Of a stretch of DNA of 64,000 bases, positions 35,810 through 45,279 are shown piece by piece. The position numbers and the translations under genes were made by a program. Location: positions 22,109-86,108 of the forward strand of contig JAPHRE010000027.1 of the NCBI GenBank assembly GCA_026195905.1, given 5' to 3'. The notes beneath the pieces were generated by a model. That model saw only the letters and a list, made by a program, of their open reading frames with translations. It searched no databases and was not told the DNA's origin. Position 1 is the stretch's first letter. Each line of letters starts with the position of its first letter. This DNA is from Pseudopelagicola sp. (GTDB taxonomy: Bacteria; Pseudomonadota; Alphaproteobacteria; Rhodobacterales; Rhodobacteraceae).

Positions 35810-36181
35810 TCATAGAGCCTCCCCACAGTCGCCCGTAAAGCGTTTGCCGCGATTGCCGACATAGAGGAACCGACCTTGGGCCTCGATGTCGAGCGTGTAG
35901 CGCCCGGCAAAAGCATCAAGTTCATAGCGGCGCTCGCCGTCCTTGCCGCGCGAGACGCGCGCCGCATACGGGCCTTGCCGGTCGATCCAGAGCTGTGCTC
36001 CCGATCCCGCTCCCGGTTTGATCGCGATCTGAAGCGTTGAGGGGGCACACATACGCTTGGCATCCCCCCGGCACTGGGTATCGGCGGTGCATAGAAGGGT
36101 GTCCGCACTGGCGGCGCTGGCCACGGCAAGCATCACTGCCGCGCCAAGCCCCGTATGAGATGCTGTTGTGCCAAACACCAT
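35810..36181 (-). CDS. Secreted hypothetical protein within the liv cluster
   Basis: A 123-residue protein with a signal peptide (MVFGTTASHTGLGAAVMLAVASAASA) and a small domain with three or more Cys (LLCTADTQCRGDAKRMC and FTGDCGEAL), probably disulfide-bonded in the periplasm. The frame extends further upstream but ATG 36181 gives the signal at the N-terminus and begins 4 bases behind the livF stop. I recognise no family. Its position suggests co-expression with the transporter; no role can be assigned. Confidence 0.65.
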   Translation of the reverse strand: MVFGTTASHTGLGAAVMLAVASAASADTLLCTADTQCRGDAKRMCAPSTLQIAIKPGAGSGAQLWIDRQGPYAARVSRGKDGERRYELDAFAGRYTLDIEAQGRFLYVGNRGKRFTGDCGEAL

Positions 36182-36185
36182 GCGA

Positions 36186-36893
36186 TCACCCGCCGAGGAA
36201 GGATTTGCGCACTTCCGGGTCAGCAAGAAGTTCCTTGCCGGTGCCGGAATAGGCGTTGCGTCCCTGAACAAGCACATAGCCCTTGTCCGCGATCTCAAGC
36301 GCCTGTCGGGCGTTTTGTTCCACCATGAGAATGGGAATGCCTGTGCGGCTGACTTCGATGATCCGGTCGAACAACTCGTCCATGACAATCGGAGAGACCC
36401 CCGCGGTCGGCTCGTCGAGCATCAGGATTTTTGGCTTGGTCATCAAGGCCCGGCCAACCGCAACCTGCTGACGCTGACCGCCCGAAAGCTCGCCTGCGTG
36501 CTGGTGGCGTTTTTCCTTGAGGATCGGGAACAGGTCATAGACCTGCGCCATCGTGTCCGAGAAATCATCGGTGCGAATAAATGCCCCCATCTCAAGATTT
36601 TCCTCAACGCTCATCGAGGTAAAGATGTTGTGGGTTTGGGGGACGAACCCCATGCCCTTGACCACGCGCTGTTGCGGGCTGAGCTTGGTGATGTCCTCGC
36701 CATCCAGGGTGACATGGCCGGAATGGATGTTCAGCATCCCGAACACCGCTTTCATCGCGGTGGATTTGCCCGCGCCGTTTGGCCCGACGATCACGGCGAT
36801 CTCGCCCTTGTCTACGGCCACCGTGCAGTCATGCAGGATATCCGGCCCCTTGCCGTATCCGCCGGTCATATTGGCGCCTGTCAGAAAGCTCAT
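36186..36893 (-). CDS. livF: Branched-chain amino acid ABC ATPase LivF
   Basis: A 235-residue ATPase. Walker A GPNGAGKST is near residue 38, Q-loop FVPQTHNIF, signature LSGGQRQQVAVGRAL, Walker B ILMLDEPTAGVSP and switch His region VEQNARQAL (the LivF form, where the His is replaced). It pairs with LivG to energise LivHM. Start ATG 36893. Confidence 0.95.
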   Translation of the reverse strand: MSFLTGANMTGGYGKGPDILHDCTVAVDKGEIAVIVGPNGAGKSTAMKAVFGMLNIHSGHVTLDGEDITKLSPQQRVVKGMGFVPQTHNIFTSMSVEENLEMGAFIRTDDFSDTMAQVYDLFPILKEKRHQHAGELSGGQRQQVAVGRALMTKPKILMLDEPTAGVSPIVMDELFDRIIEVSRTGIPILMVEQNARQALEIADKGYVLVQGRNAYSGTGKELLADPEVRKSFLGG

Positions 36894-36938
36894 AGTGCTG
36901 GATTCCTTTTCTGATCCGCGTCGCGGGGAAGGGGCCGG

Positions 36939-37721
36939 TTAGGCCTCCATCATATCTTTGTTTTTTAGTCCGGTGCCGAGATAGGCTTCGATCACATGCT
37001 CATTGGCCTTGATCTCGGCCAGGCTGCCTTCGGCCAATACCTTGCCCTCGGCCATACAGATGACCGGGTCGCAAATCTTGCCGATGAAATCCATATCGTG
37101 CTCGATAACAACAAAGGTATAGTTGCGTTCTTTGTTGAGGCGCAGGATCGCGTCGCCGATCGTATTGAGAAGGGTGCGGTTCACGCCCGCGCCAACCTCG
37201 TCAAGAAACACGATCTTGGCGTCAACCATCATCGTGCGGCCAAGCTCAAGCAATTTCTTCTGACCGCCGGATATTTCGCCTGCCCGGTGATCGGCGAGAT
37301 GTTCCACGGTGAGGAATTCAAGAACCTCATCCGCCTTGGCGCGTAATGCGCGTTCCTCGTTGGCAATACGTTTGCGGCCAAACCACGTATTCCAGAGCGC
37401 CTCGCCCGATTGCCCGCCCGGCACCATCATCAGGTTTTCGCGACAGGTCATCGAGGAAAATTCATGTGCGATCTGGAACGTGCGCAACAGGCCTTTGTGA
37501 AAAAGCTCATGCGGTGGCAGCCCGGTAATATCCTCGCCCGCCATACTGACGCGTCCGGAGGTTGGTTTAAGAACACCAGCGATTACATTGAAAAGAGTGG
37601 TTTTTCCGGCACCATTTGGGCCAATCAATCCGGTGATAGAACCCGGCTCAATCGACAGGGTCGCGCCATCAACCGCGTGGAACCCGCCAAATTTCTTGTG
37701 AACGTCTTCGACAACGATCAT
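36939..37721 (-). CDS. livG: Branched-chain amino acid ABC ATPase LivG
   Basis: A 260-residue ATPase, with Walker A GPNGAGKTT, the LivG-typical RTFQIAHEFSSMTCRENLMM, signature ISGGQKKLLELGRTMM, Walker B IVFLDEVGAGVN and H-loop VVIEHDMDFI. It is partner of LivF. The gene ends about 45 bases before livF begins and is separated from livK by a strong hairpin. Confidence 0.95.
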   Translation of the reverse strand: MIVVEDVHKKFGGFHAVDGATLSIEPGSITGLIGPNGAGKTTLFNVIAGVLKPTSGRVSMAGEDITGLPPHELFHKGLLRTFQIAHEFSSMTCRENLMMVPGGQSGEALWNTWFGRKRIANEERALRAKADEVLEFLTVEHLADHRAGEISGGQKKLLELGRTMMVDAKIVFLDEVGAGVNRTLLNTIGDAILRLNKERNYTFVVIEHDMDFIGKICDPVICMAEGKVLAEGSLAEIKANEHVIEAYLGTGLKNKDMMEA

Positions 37722-37765
37722 ATGTTTTCCCCTGAAAGCGCGTTTCCCGCGTCTATTCTATATGA

Positions 37766-37795
37766 AACAGCCCGGAGCGGATACTCCGGGCTGTT
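37766..37795 (-). other. Hairpin between livK and livG
   Basis: AACAGCCCGGAG pairs with CTCCGGGCTGTT, a perfect 12-bp stem with a 6-base loop, in the 93-base gap. On the minus strand the tail is TCATATAG, not a T-run, so it is more likely a processing or stability hairpin (or partial attenuator) that lets livK be expressed more than livGFHM. Confidence 0.65.
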
Positions 37796-37814
37796 CCTTA
37801 GTGCAAGTCTTGAC

Positions 37815-38999
37815 TTAACGGTATTGCGCCGTGGTGATTTTGCCGCCTTCGATGACGATCTCACGGTAGCCGCCCGCCGCTTCGCCGGGGCCGATCAGCT
37901 CAACTGCGGTTGCGCCAACATAGTCGATCTCGGTGCCCGCCGCGATCAGTTCAAGCGCCTTGTCGAGTTCACCGGCCATGATCTTTTCGCCCGGTGCGTT
38001 GGCGACGTCCATGATCTTGCCGGAATAGGCCGACGGGTCGGAAGAGCCAGCCGCCTGCATGGCGAGCATGATAAGCGCCGCGGCGTCATAGCTTTCGCCG
38101 ACATAGGGGCCGGAGGCGTCTGCGCCGGTTGCGGACACTTTTTCCTTCACCATCGAGGCATCCGCTGCGTCGCTACCCGGAACCGTTCCGATCGAGCCTT
38201 CGATCTCATCGCCGAACGCTTCTTCAAGCGCCGAGCCGATCATGCCGTCGGGCAGGGCGAAAGTATCGAATGCGCCCGTGTCGAGCGCGGCACGGATCAC
38301 GCCGGGACCGCCTTGGTCGACATAGCCTGCAACGATGAGGATATCGCCGCCTGCTGCCGCCAGCGCGCCAACTTCAGCCGAGTAATCGGCCTTGCCGTCT
38401 TCGTGGGCTGCAATCGTGGTGACTTCGCCGCCAGCGGCTTCAAACGCGGCTGCGATGCTGTCGGAGAGACCTTTACCATAGTCGTTGTTGGTGTAGGTGA
38501 TCGCTGCCGACTTGAAGCCACGCTCCATAAGAACGGTCGCGAGAACCTGACCTTGGCGTGCATCCGACGGCGAGGTGCGGAAAAACAGGCCGTTATCCTC
38601 GGCGCTCGAGAGCGCGGGCGAGGTTGCGGAGGGCGAGATCATCACAACACCGTTGGGAACGGCCACGTTGGCAAGAACCGCGCCGGTCACGCCGGAACAA
38701 TCTGCGCCCATGATGCCTTTTACGCCTTCGCTGGTGATGAGGCGTTCAGCGGCGGCAGTGGCCGCGCCGGCGTCAATACAGGTCGAATCTGCGCGTACAG
38801 GAGTCACGGTCGCGCCCCCAAGCAGCTTGCCCGAGTCGGTGACTTCTTTCATGGCAACTTCGGCACCGCCCGCCATAGCAGGGGTCAGCGATTCGATGGG
38901 GCCAGTGAAGCCGAGAATAACGCCAATTTTAACGTCTTCGGCGTGAGCAGCGCCCGCCATAAGTGCGGTGGCAGCAGATGCCATCAGCAGTTTTTTCAT
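37815..38999 (-). CDS. livK: Branched-chain amino acid ABC substrate-binding protein
   Basis: A 394-residue periplasmic binding protein of the type 1 (Leu/Ile/Val-BP) fold with signal peptide MKKLLMASAATALMAGAAHA. The family start IGVILGFTGPIESLTPAMAGGAEVAM and the two-domain layout are clear. It has two Cys (region STCIDAG and ADCSGVTG), expected as the usual disulfide. First gene of the liv cluster. The precise ligand (Leu/Ile/Val or other amides) cannot be told from sequence. Confidence 0.92.
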   Translation of the reverse strand: MKKLLMASAATALMAGAAHAEDVKIGVILGFTGPIESLTPAMAGGAEVAMKEVTDSGKLLGGATVTPVRADSTCIDAGAATAAAERLITSEGVKGIMGADCSGVTGAVLANVAVPNGVVMISPSATSPALSSAEDNGLFFRTSPSDARQGQVLATVLMERGFKSAAITYTNNDYGKGLSDSIAAAFEAAGGEVTTIAAHEDGKADYSAEVGALAAAGGDILIVAGYVDQGGPGVIRAALDTGAFDTFALPDGMIGSALEEAFGDEIEGSIGTVPGSDAADASMVKEKVSATGADASGPYVGESYDAAALIMLAMQAAGSSDPSAYSGKIMDVANAPGEKIMAGELDKALELIAAGTEIDYVGATAVELIGPGEAAGGYREIVIEGGKITTAQYR

Positions 39000-39164
39000 T
39001 TTTTAACTCCCAGATTGGTTTTTTATCCTGCCGTAGCCTAACGCGGATTTTTCAAAAGAAAAGGGGGCTTGAACGCCAGTTTTCACAAAGAAACACGGCA
39101 ATCCGCAGGCCAAACGTTATATTCTTTGCAAAGTAATGCTTAGATGGTGGGAAAAGGAGCCAAC

Positions 39165-40256
39165 ATGCGCTGGATTGTAGTCGTGCTGATCGCTTTGATA
39201 CCGACGATGGTTGTGTCTCAAGCCGCGCCACCCCTGCGCGCCGAGACAGTGGCCGACGGATTTGTCGAACCGTGGAGTTTTGCCTTTCTGCCTTCGGGGG
39301 GTATGCTCGTGACCGAGCGGCCGGGGACACTTTGGCATTTGACCGAAGATGGCCGCCGCACCGAGATTGCCGGGCTTCCGAACATCCGCGCACGCGGGCA
39401 GGGCGGGTTGCTTGATGTCCTGGTGCCACGCGACTTTGCACAAAGCCGCGAGATTTTCCTGAGTTTTTCCAAACCCCAGCGCGGCGGTCTCGGCACCGCT
39501 GTGTTTCGGGCGGTCTTGCCGGACGGGCGCAATCGGTTGGAAAAAGGCCGCGTGATTTTTGAAATGACGCCGGGGTCAAGCGGCGGTCGCCACTTCGGAA
39601 GCCGCATTGTTGAAGCCCCGGACGGGACGCTGTTTGTGACCATCGGAGAGCGCGGCGATCGCCCCTCGGCTCAAGACCTGACGCGCCATAACGGCAGTGT
39701 GATCCGCATTCACCGCGACGGCACCGTGCCCGCCGACAACCCTTTCCTCGACCATCCCGACGCCGAACCGGAAATCTGGTCCTATGGGCACCGCAATCCG
39801 CAAGGCGCGGCCCTTGATCCAAGCGGCAACCTGTGGGTTGTCGAACATGGCGCACGCGGCGGGGACGAGGTAAACCGCATCCAATCGGGTGCCAACTATG
39901 GCTGGCCGGTGATTTCCTATGGCCGCCACTATAGCGGCCTCAAGATCGGTGAGGGCACACATAAAGCAGGCATGGTGCAGCCTGACTATTACTGGGATCC
40001 GTCCATTGCGCCCTCTGGCATGGCGTTTCACACCGGCAAAAGCATGCCCGACTGGCGCGGCGCCATCCTCGTTGGAAGCCTAAAATACGACTATATTGCT
40101 GTTCTCAAGGGTAATCCGCTCTCTGAAATTGCACAAATCGAACTTTTAGAAACAGAGCGCGTGCGTGATGTGCGTCAGGGACCGGACGGCATGATCTACT
40201 TTCTCTCAGAGCCGCGCGGGGCGATTTACCGCCTGCAACCGGGATCAGATGGATAG
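39165..40256 (+). CDS. PQQ-dependent aldose sugar dehydrogenase-like protein (YliI/Asd type)
   Basis: A 363-residue exported beta-propeller protein of the soluble glucose/sorbosone dehydrogenase family, with signal peptide MRWIVVVLIALIPTMVVSQA. The expected residues of the PQQ/calcium site region are seen in GRHFGSRIVEAPDGTLFVTIGERGDR and YGHRNPQGAALDPSGNLWVVEHGARGGDEVN. Start ATG 39165 follows AAAAGGAG. Its last 12 bases overlap the end of the opposing GlxA-type regulator. Substrate and need for PQQ are inferred from family. Confidence 0.87.
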   Translation: MRWIVVVLIALIPTMVVSQAAPPLRAETVADGFVEPWSFAFLPSGGMLVTERPGTLWHLTEDGRRTEIAGLPNIRARGQGGLLDVLVPRDFAQSREIFLSFSKPQRGGLGTAVFRAVLPDGRNRLEKGRVIFEMTPGSSGGRHFGSRIVEAPDGTLFVTIGERGDRPSAQDLTRHNGSVIRIHRDGTVPADNPFLDHPDAEPEIWSYGHRNPQGAALDPSGNLWVVEHGARGGDEVNRIQSGANYGWPVISYGRHYSGLKIGEGTHKAGMVQPDYYWDPSIAPSGMAFHTGKSMPDWRGAILVGSLKYDYIAVLKGNPLSEIAQIELLETERVRDVRQGPDGMIYFLSEPRGAIYRLQPGSDG

Positions 40257-41249
40257 CCGTGTCGCCTGACTGCCACGTTCGCGGTAGGGGGTGGTGTCAT
40301 AATGCGCGCGATAGCATTTTGAGAAATGCGACGGTGAGGCAAACCCGCAGGCCAACGCCACGTTGATGACGCTCATATCCGTCTGCATCAAGAGGTTGCG
40401 CGCCTTTTGAAGGCGCAACTCCATGTAATAACGCTTGGGCGAGCGGTTGAGATAGCGGCGAAACAGCCGCTCAAGCTGGCGCGTGGACATGCCGACATCT
40501 TTGGCAAGGATCGAGGGGCTGATCGGTTCCTCGATATTGGCCTCCATCATCTGGATCACTTGGCTCAGCTTGGGGTGACGCACACCGATCCGCGTCGGCA
40601 CCGAGAGGCGCTGCGTGTCCTGATCTGTGCGAATGGACGAATAAATCTGCTGATCCGCAACCCAATTCGCAATTTCCTCGCCGAAATCGTCTGAAATGAT
40701 CTGAAGAAACAAGTCGATGGACGAGGTGCCACCGGCGGTTGTCATGCGATTGCCGTCAATCTTGTAGACGGCTTTGCTAAGATCGACCTCTGGGAAATCC
40801 TCGGCAAAACTATCCTGATTTTCCCAATGGATCGTGGCTTTCTTCCCATCAAGTAGCCCGGCCTTGGCCATCACATAGGCCGCCGTGCACAAGCCTCCGA
40901 TCTTGATGCCTTTGCGGGCCTCGCGCCGCAGCCATGACAAAAGCCGTTTCGTCGTCGCCGCCTGTATCTCGATTCCGCCGCACAGGATCACCCGGTCATC
41001 CCGGTGCAGTTCGACAAGATCATCGTCGAGCTTGAACTCGGTCTGCGTCGAGCAAGACACGGTATCGCCGCCCTCGCCAATCAACAGCCATTCATAGCGC
41101 GGCGTTTCGGTATTGCGATTGGCCAAACGCAAGCAATCCAATGCCGAGGCAAAGGACAAGAGCGTAAAATTATCAAGCAAAACAAAGACAAAACGGATCG
41201 GTTTTGTCTCAATAGCGTTTTTGTTGGCTGATCGTACCGGTTGGGCCAT
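40245..41249 (-). CDS. GlxA-family AraC-type regulator (GbdR-like)
   Basis: A 334-residue transcription factor with an N-terminal DJ-1/PfpI-like domain (KPIRFVFVLLDNFTLLSFASALDCLRLAN, with VILCGGIEIQ and GGLCTAAYVMAKAGLL) and a C-terminal AraC-type helix-turn-helix pair (DVGMSTRQLERLFRRYLNRSPKRYYMELRLQKARNLL and VALACGFASPSHFSKCYRAHYDTTPYRER). Architecture is that of GbdR/CdhR, regulators of glycine betaine or carnitine use in Pseudomonas. Regulon unknown. Divergent from the DAHP synthase gene. Confidence 0.88.
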   Translation of the reverse strand: MAQPVRSANKNAIETKPIRFVFVLLDNFTLLSFASALDCLRLANRNTETPRYEWLLIGEGGDTVSCSTQTEFKLDDDLVELHRDDRVILCGGIEIQAATTKRLLSWLRREARKGIKIGGLCTAAYVMAKAGLLDGKKATIHWENQDSFAEDFPEVDLSKAVYKIDGNRMTTAGGTSSIDLFLQIISDDFGEEIANWVADQQIYSSIRTDQDTQRLSVPTRIGVRHPKLSQVIQMMEANIEEPISPSILAKDVGMSTRQLERLFRRYLNRSPKRYYMELRLQKARNLLMQTDMSVINVALACGFASPSHFSKCYRAHYDTTPYRERGSQATRLSI

Positions 41250-41408
41250 ACGCGCGAATCCTTGCTACTTTAAGGCGCATCCAAAGTGATCCGACGATGT
41301 TAGCGCCTTTCAGATCGGTTTGGTCAAGAGCGATATTTCAGATATGGCCCTTGTGGACATGGTTTTGTATAAGGTCATTTCACACTGTTAGAGACCGGAG
41401 CAAACACA

Positions 41409-42776
41409 ATGGCTGAATGGGTAAAATCTGGCTGGCGGACCAAACCGCGGATCCAGATGCCTGAGTATACGGATGAGGACGCGCTGAACGCCGTGGAGGC
41501 GCAGCTTGCCAGTTATCCGCCGCTCGTCTTTGCCGGTGAGGCGCGGCGTCTAAAGCAAGAGCTTGGGGCCGCCGCACGCGGCGAAGCGTTCCTGCTTCAG
41601 GGCGGGGATTGCGCCGAGAGCTTTGAGCAATTTTCCGCAGATGGCATCCGCGATACATTCAAGGTCATGCTGCAAATGGCGATGGTGCTGACCTATGGCG
41701 CCAAGGTGCCGGTGGTGAAGGTTGGTCGTATGGCCGGTCAATTCGCCAAGCCCCGTTCGGCCCCGACCGAGACGGTCGACGGTGTGGAGCTTCCAAGCTA
41801 TCGCGGAGATATCATCAACGAGCTTGATTTTTCCGCAAAATCCCGCATCCCGGACCCGCGCAAGATGCTACAGGCCTATACTCAGGCCGCCGCGACGCTG
41901 AACCTTCTGCGCGCGTTTTCGACCGGCGGTTACGCCGATGTGCATCAGGTCCATAGCTGGACGCTTGGGTTTACCGAAGGCGAGAAAGCGGCGAAATACC
42001 GCGATATGGCAAGCCGTATTTCCGACGCACTCGACTTTATGAAATCGGCCGGGATCAATTCCGGCACATCCGCCGCCTTGCGCACGGTTGATTTCTATAC
42101 AAGCCACGAAAGCCTGCTTCTGGAATACGAAGAAGCCCTGACACGCCTGGATTCGACCTCCGGCAATTGGCTGGCTGGCTCTGGGCATATGATCTGGATC
42201 GGCGACCGCACCCGTCAGCCCGATGGCGCGCATGTTGAATTCTGCCGCGGTGTTCTGAACCCGATTGGCCTCAAATGCGGGCCGTCCATGACCTCGGACG
42301 ACCTCAAGGTGCTTCTGCACAAGCTGAACCCCGAAAACGAAGAGGGGCGTCTGACCCTCATTGCACGGTTCGGGGCGGGCAATGTGGCCGAACACCTGCC
42401 GCGCCTTATCAAGACGGTGCAGGAAGAAGGGGCCAATGTGCTTTGGGTCTGTGATCCGATGCATGGCAATACGATCAAATCGACCAGCGGCTATAAGACA
42501 CGACCCTTTGATAGCGTTCTTCGCGAAGTGCGCGAGTTTTTTGGCGTGCACAAAGCCGAGGGCACTATCCCCGGCGGTGTGCATTTCGAAATGACCGGGC
42601 AGGATGTGACCGAGTGTATCGGCGGTGTGCGTGCTGTAACCGATGGCGATCTTTCGGCCCGCTATCATACCGCTTGCGATCCGCGCCTCAACGCGTCGCA
42701 ATCGCTTGAATTGGCCTTCCTCGTAGCGGAAGAACTATCTGACCTGCGGGACTCACGTCAGGCCAAAGCGATTTAA
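41409..42776 (+). CDS. aroG: Class II 3-deoxy-7-phosphoheptulonate synthase
   Basis: First enzyme of the shikimate pathway: condenses phosphoenolpyruvate with erythrose 4-phosphate. The 455-residue protein is of the class II (plant-like) type: [15 protein letters not shown] with the metal Cys, [18 protein letters not shown]-like region [14 protein letters not shown] and [10 protein letters not shown] (His). Start ATG 41409 follows GACCGGAG. A terminator follows. Feedback control by aromatic amino acids is usual in the class but not visible. Confidence 0.97.
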   Translation: MAEWVKSGWRTKPRIQMPEYTDEDALNAVEAQLASYPPLVFAGEARRLKQELGAAARGEAFLLQGGDCAESFEQFSADGIRDTFKVMLQMAMVLTYGAKVPVVKVGRMAGQFAKPRSAPTETVDGVELPSYRGDIINELDFSAKSRIPDPRKMLQAYTQAAATLNLLRAFSTGGYADVHQVHSWTLGFTEGEKAAKYRDMASRISDALDFMKSAGINSGTSAALRTVDFYTSHESLLLEYEEALTRLDSTSGNWLAGSGHMIWIGDRTRQPDGAHVEFCRGVLNPIGLKCGPSMTSDDLKVLLHKLNPENEEGRLTLIARFGAGNVAEHLPRLIKTVQEEGANVLWVCDPMHGNTIKSTSGYKTRPFDSVLREVREFFGVHKAEGTIPGGVHFEMTGQDVTECIGGVRAVTDGDLSARYHTACDPRLNASQSLELAFLVAEELSDLRDSRQAKAI

Positions 42777-42806
42777 CAAAGCCCCATAAGGCGTTGATAT
42801 AAAATT

Positions 42807-42842
42807 ACAAAGCCGGGGGCCGTCGATGGTCTCCGGCTTTGT
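42807..42842. terminator. Intrinsic terminator behind aroG
   Basis: ACAAAGCCGG (42807-42816) pairs with CCGGCTTTGT (42833-42842), loop 16 bases, then TTATTG. Convergent with the PAS-domain gene, whose stop it abuts. Confidence 0.75.
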
Positions 42843-43490
42843 TTATTGTGTGAGACGATCTTCGGTCTCTTGGACGACCCGTAAATATGGCACGTCCGTA
42901 GGGCGCAAGCGGTCATCCTGTTGCGGGCAGGCGCGCGCCCTGCGCAACGACCGCAGGAACGAGCCAGTCAGCGCCATAGGTTGCGGCGGGGGTGATATGC
43001 GCCCGGCAAAGGCCAGCGCCCCAAGAAGGCGCGCGGTCCCGTGCGCATCCGGGCGCAGCGGAAACAGGCGCATTTCCCCGACACATCCCGCCTGTAGCCC
43101 GATGCGCGAGGCCGCGAGCGAGACCCGCGCGATGGCGGGTCGATCACAGGTCTCCTGCAAAACCTTGGCAAGGGCATCATGCGCATCACGGCCAAAGGCG
43201 CGCGAAAACGGCAGGCCATGCGCCTGACCGCCCATCATCTCTGTTAATAGACACCCGGCGACCCGAATTTTGAACACCCCCGGCGCGATCCTCTCAAGGA
43301 TGAAAGCATGGCCTAGATTCGTGCCAATGCCACGCGGATCCATCTCGGCCCGCGTCGGCAATCCATCACCTTGCGGCGTGACATCGCGCAGGCTTTGCCA
43401 ATAGGCTTCAATCCGTTTTAAGGGCGAATAGGCGCGCTGAAGGCTCTCTGCGGTGCTCGCTCCGCCGCCAAAGATACGTGTTCCGAACAT
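42843..43490 (-). CDS. PAS domain-containing protein (PAS_5 type)
   Basis: A 215-residue cytoplasmic protein of the alphaproteobacterial PAS_5 group (PF07310-like). The pattern is LKRIEAYWQSLRD, LPTRAEMDPRGI, ERIAPGVFKIRVAG, and MGGQAHGLPFSRAFG. Proteins of this kind have no catalytic domain and unknown signal. ATG 43490 (MFGTRIFGG) is chosen over a start 18 bases upstream. Convergent with aroG. Confidence 0.8.
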   Translation of the reverse strand: MFGTRIFGGGASTAESLQRAYSPLKRIEAYWQSLRDVTPQGDGLPTRAEMDPRGIGTNLGHAFILERIAPGVFKIRVAGCLLTEMMGGQAHGLPFSRAFGRDAHDALAKVLQETCDRPAIARVSLAASRIGLQAGCVGEMRLFPLRPDAHGTARLLGALAFAGRISPPPQPMALTGSFLRSLRRARACPQQDDRLRPTDVPYLRVVQETEDRLTQ

Positions 43491-43737
43491 TATGCACACT
43501 CCCCCCAATCTGGCAGCTCTCCCGCGCCAGTGAGGGTCGGCAGATGACCCGGTGATTCTGTGGCGCTAGTCTTAAAAAAACATCTCACATTTTTTGCAAT
43601 ATTTGCGCGTTTTTATGCGGAGTGGTTAATCGCAGCGGTGTTTGGCGCGCGCGCGGCGGGGATGTCTTTCTTGGGCCATGTCTTGCACGTTTGGGCGCAA
43701 TGGCTTTAGGTGCAAGTCAAAGAACAGGGAGGCGCAT

Positions 43738-44628
43738 TTGCTAAATTCGATGACGGGCTTTGCCACGCTCAAGGGAGAGGCTCATGGCTTTGACTGGGTC
43801 TGGGACTTGCGGAGTGTCAACGCCAAGGGGCTAGATTTGCGCTTGCGCGTGCCGGACTGGATCGAAGGGTTGGAACCGGCGGTGCGGGCCATGTTGACCA
43901 AGGCGCTTGATCGCGGCTCGGTCAATCTTTCGCTGCGGGTGCAGAAGGGCGAAGAGGAAAACGTCCTCGCGCTCAACACGACACAGCTCTCTCCGGTTCT
44001 CCAAGCCCTTGCCGCCATTGAAAAAACGGCCTCAGAGCACGGTCTTTCGCTTGCGCCATCGCGCGCCAGCGATCTTCTTGGGGTGCGCGGCGTTTTGGAT
44101 GTTGCGGCCAGGGAAACCGATACCCAAGCCCTGCGCGAGGCCATCCTCAAGGGTCTTCCCGACCTTATCAGCAGCTTTTGCGATATGCGCCGCGCCGAAG
44201 GCGAGGCGCTCGACTCGGTACTCAAGGATCAACTTTCCCAAGTTGCCAACCTGACCCGCGCCGCCGCGACAGAGGCCGAAGCGCGCAAGGATGACGTTCA
44301 GGCGACCCTGAAGGCCAATCTTGCTCGGGTGCTCGACAATGCCGACAATGTTGACGAGGGCCGTATCGCCCAAGAGCTTGCCATGCTTGCGGTCAAGCAG
44401 GACGTCACCGAAGAACTCGACCGCCTGCGCGCCCATGTCGAAGCGGCGCGTGATCTGTTGGCCGCTGGAAGCCCCGTGGGGCGCAAACTCGATTTTCTCA
44501 TGCAGGAATTCAACCGCGAGGCCAACACGCTCTGCTCCAAGTCGCAATCTGTGGCGCTGACGCGGATCGGGCTGGACCTCAAGACGGTGATCGACCAAAT
44601 GCGCGAACAGGTTCAGAACGTGGAATAG
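43738..44628 (+). CDS. yicC: YicC family endoribonuclease
   Basis: A 296-residue YicC-type protein; YicC was recently shown in E. coli to be an endoribonuclease acting on RNA. The start is a TTG at 43738, giving MLNSMTGFATLKG, and AGGGAGG stands 5 bases upstream, so no ATG start is needed. Landmarks: SMTGFA at the N-terminus, WDLRSVNAKGLDLRLRVPDWI, and the C-terminal GRKLDFLMQEFNREANTLCSKS, the family signature. It lies 9 bases before gmk. Confidence 0.94.
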   Translation: MLNSMTGFATLKGEAHGFDWVWDLRSVNAKGLDLRLRVPDWIEGLEPAVRAMLTKALDRGSVNLSLRVQKGEEENVLALNTTQLSPVLQALAAIEKTASEHGLSLAPSRASDLLGVRGVLDVAARETDTQALREAILKGLPDLISSFCDMRRAEGEALDSVLKDQLSQVANLTRAAATEAEARKDDVQATLKANLARVLDNADNVDEGRIAQELAMLAVKQDVTEELDRLRAHVEAARDLLAAGSPVGRKLDFLMQEFNREANTLCSKSQSVALTRIGLDLKTVIDQMREQVQNVE

Positions 44629-44637
44629 GGAACAGAC

Positions 44638-45279
44638 ATGACCAACCGACGCGGCCTTCTTATCATCTTGTCGTCGCCCTCGGGGGCGGGCAAATCCACA
44701 TTGGCGCGGCGCCTCATGCAATGGGACGACGGGTTGCAATTCTCCGTCTCTGCCACGACTCGCCCCCCCCGCCCCGGCGAGGAACACGGGCGGGAATATT
44801 TCTTTCTTTCGGATGAGGCGTTCAAGCGTGAAGTCGCAACCGGGGGTATGCTCGAACATGCGCATGTTTTCGGTCATTTCTACGGCTCCCCCGCCGGCCC
44901 GGTCAAAGAGACGATCGACGCGGGCAATGATGTGCTGTTTGACGTGGACTGGCAGGGCGAGCAGCAAATTCGCAATTCCGACCTTGGTAAACACGCGCTG
45001 TCGATCTTTATCCTGCCGCCGTCGATCAAGGAATTGCATCGCCGTCTCGTGAGCCGCGCACAAGATAGCGAAGAGGTCATCGCCCGTCGCATGAACAAAA
45101 GCTGGGATGAGATTAGCCATTGGGGGGCATATGATTACGTGCTGATCAACGATGATCTCGATGCCACCGAACAACAGCTTAAGACCATCATAACCGCCGA
45201 GCGGATGCGCCGCGAACAGCAGCCGACGTTGCAAGAGCATGTGCGCACACTTCAAACAGAATTCGAGGAGATGTCCTGA
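44638..45279 (+). CDS. gmk: Guanylate kinase
   Basis: GMP to GDP kinase of nucleotide metabolism. The 213-residue protein has P-loop [10 protein letters not shown] at about residue 12, [22 protein letters not shown] (GMP-binding) and [18 protein letters not shown]. The usual yicC-gmk order is present. Its stop overlaps the start of the gamma carbonic anhydrase gene (TGATG). Confidence 0.97.
   Translation: MTNRRGLLIILSSPSGAGKSTLARRLMQWDDGLQFSVSATTRPPRPGEEHGREYFFLSDEAFKREVATGGMLEHAHVFGHFYGSPAGPVKETIDAGNDVLFDVDWQGEQQIRNSDLGKHALSIFILPPSIKELHRRLVSRAQDSEEVIARRMNKSWDEISHWGAYDYVLINDDLDATEQQLKTIITAERMRREQQPTLQEHVRTLQTEFEEMS

Noticed and set aside
37410..39041. Long plus-strand open frame opposite livK and livG
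   Set aside because: Covers the antisense of two clear liv genes and has no recognisable domain.
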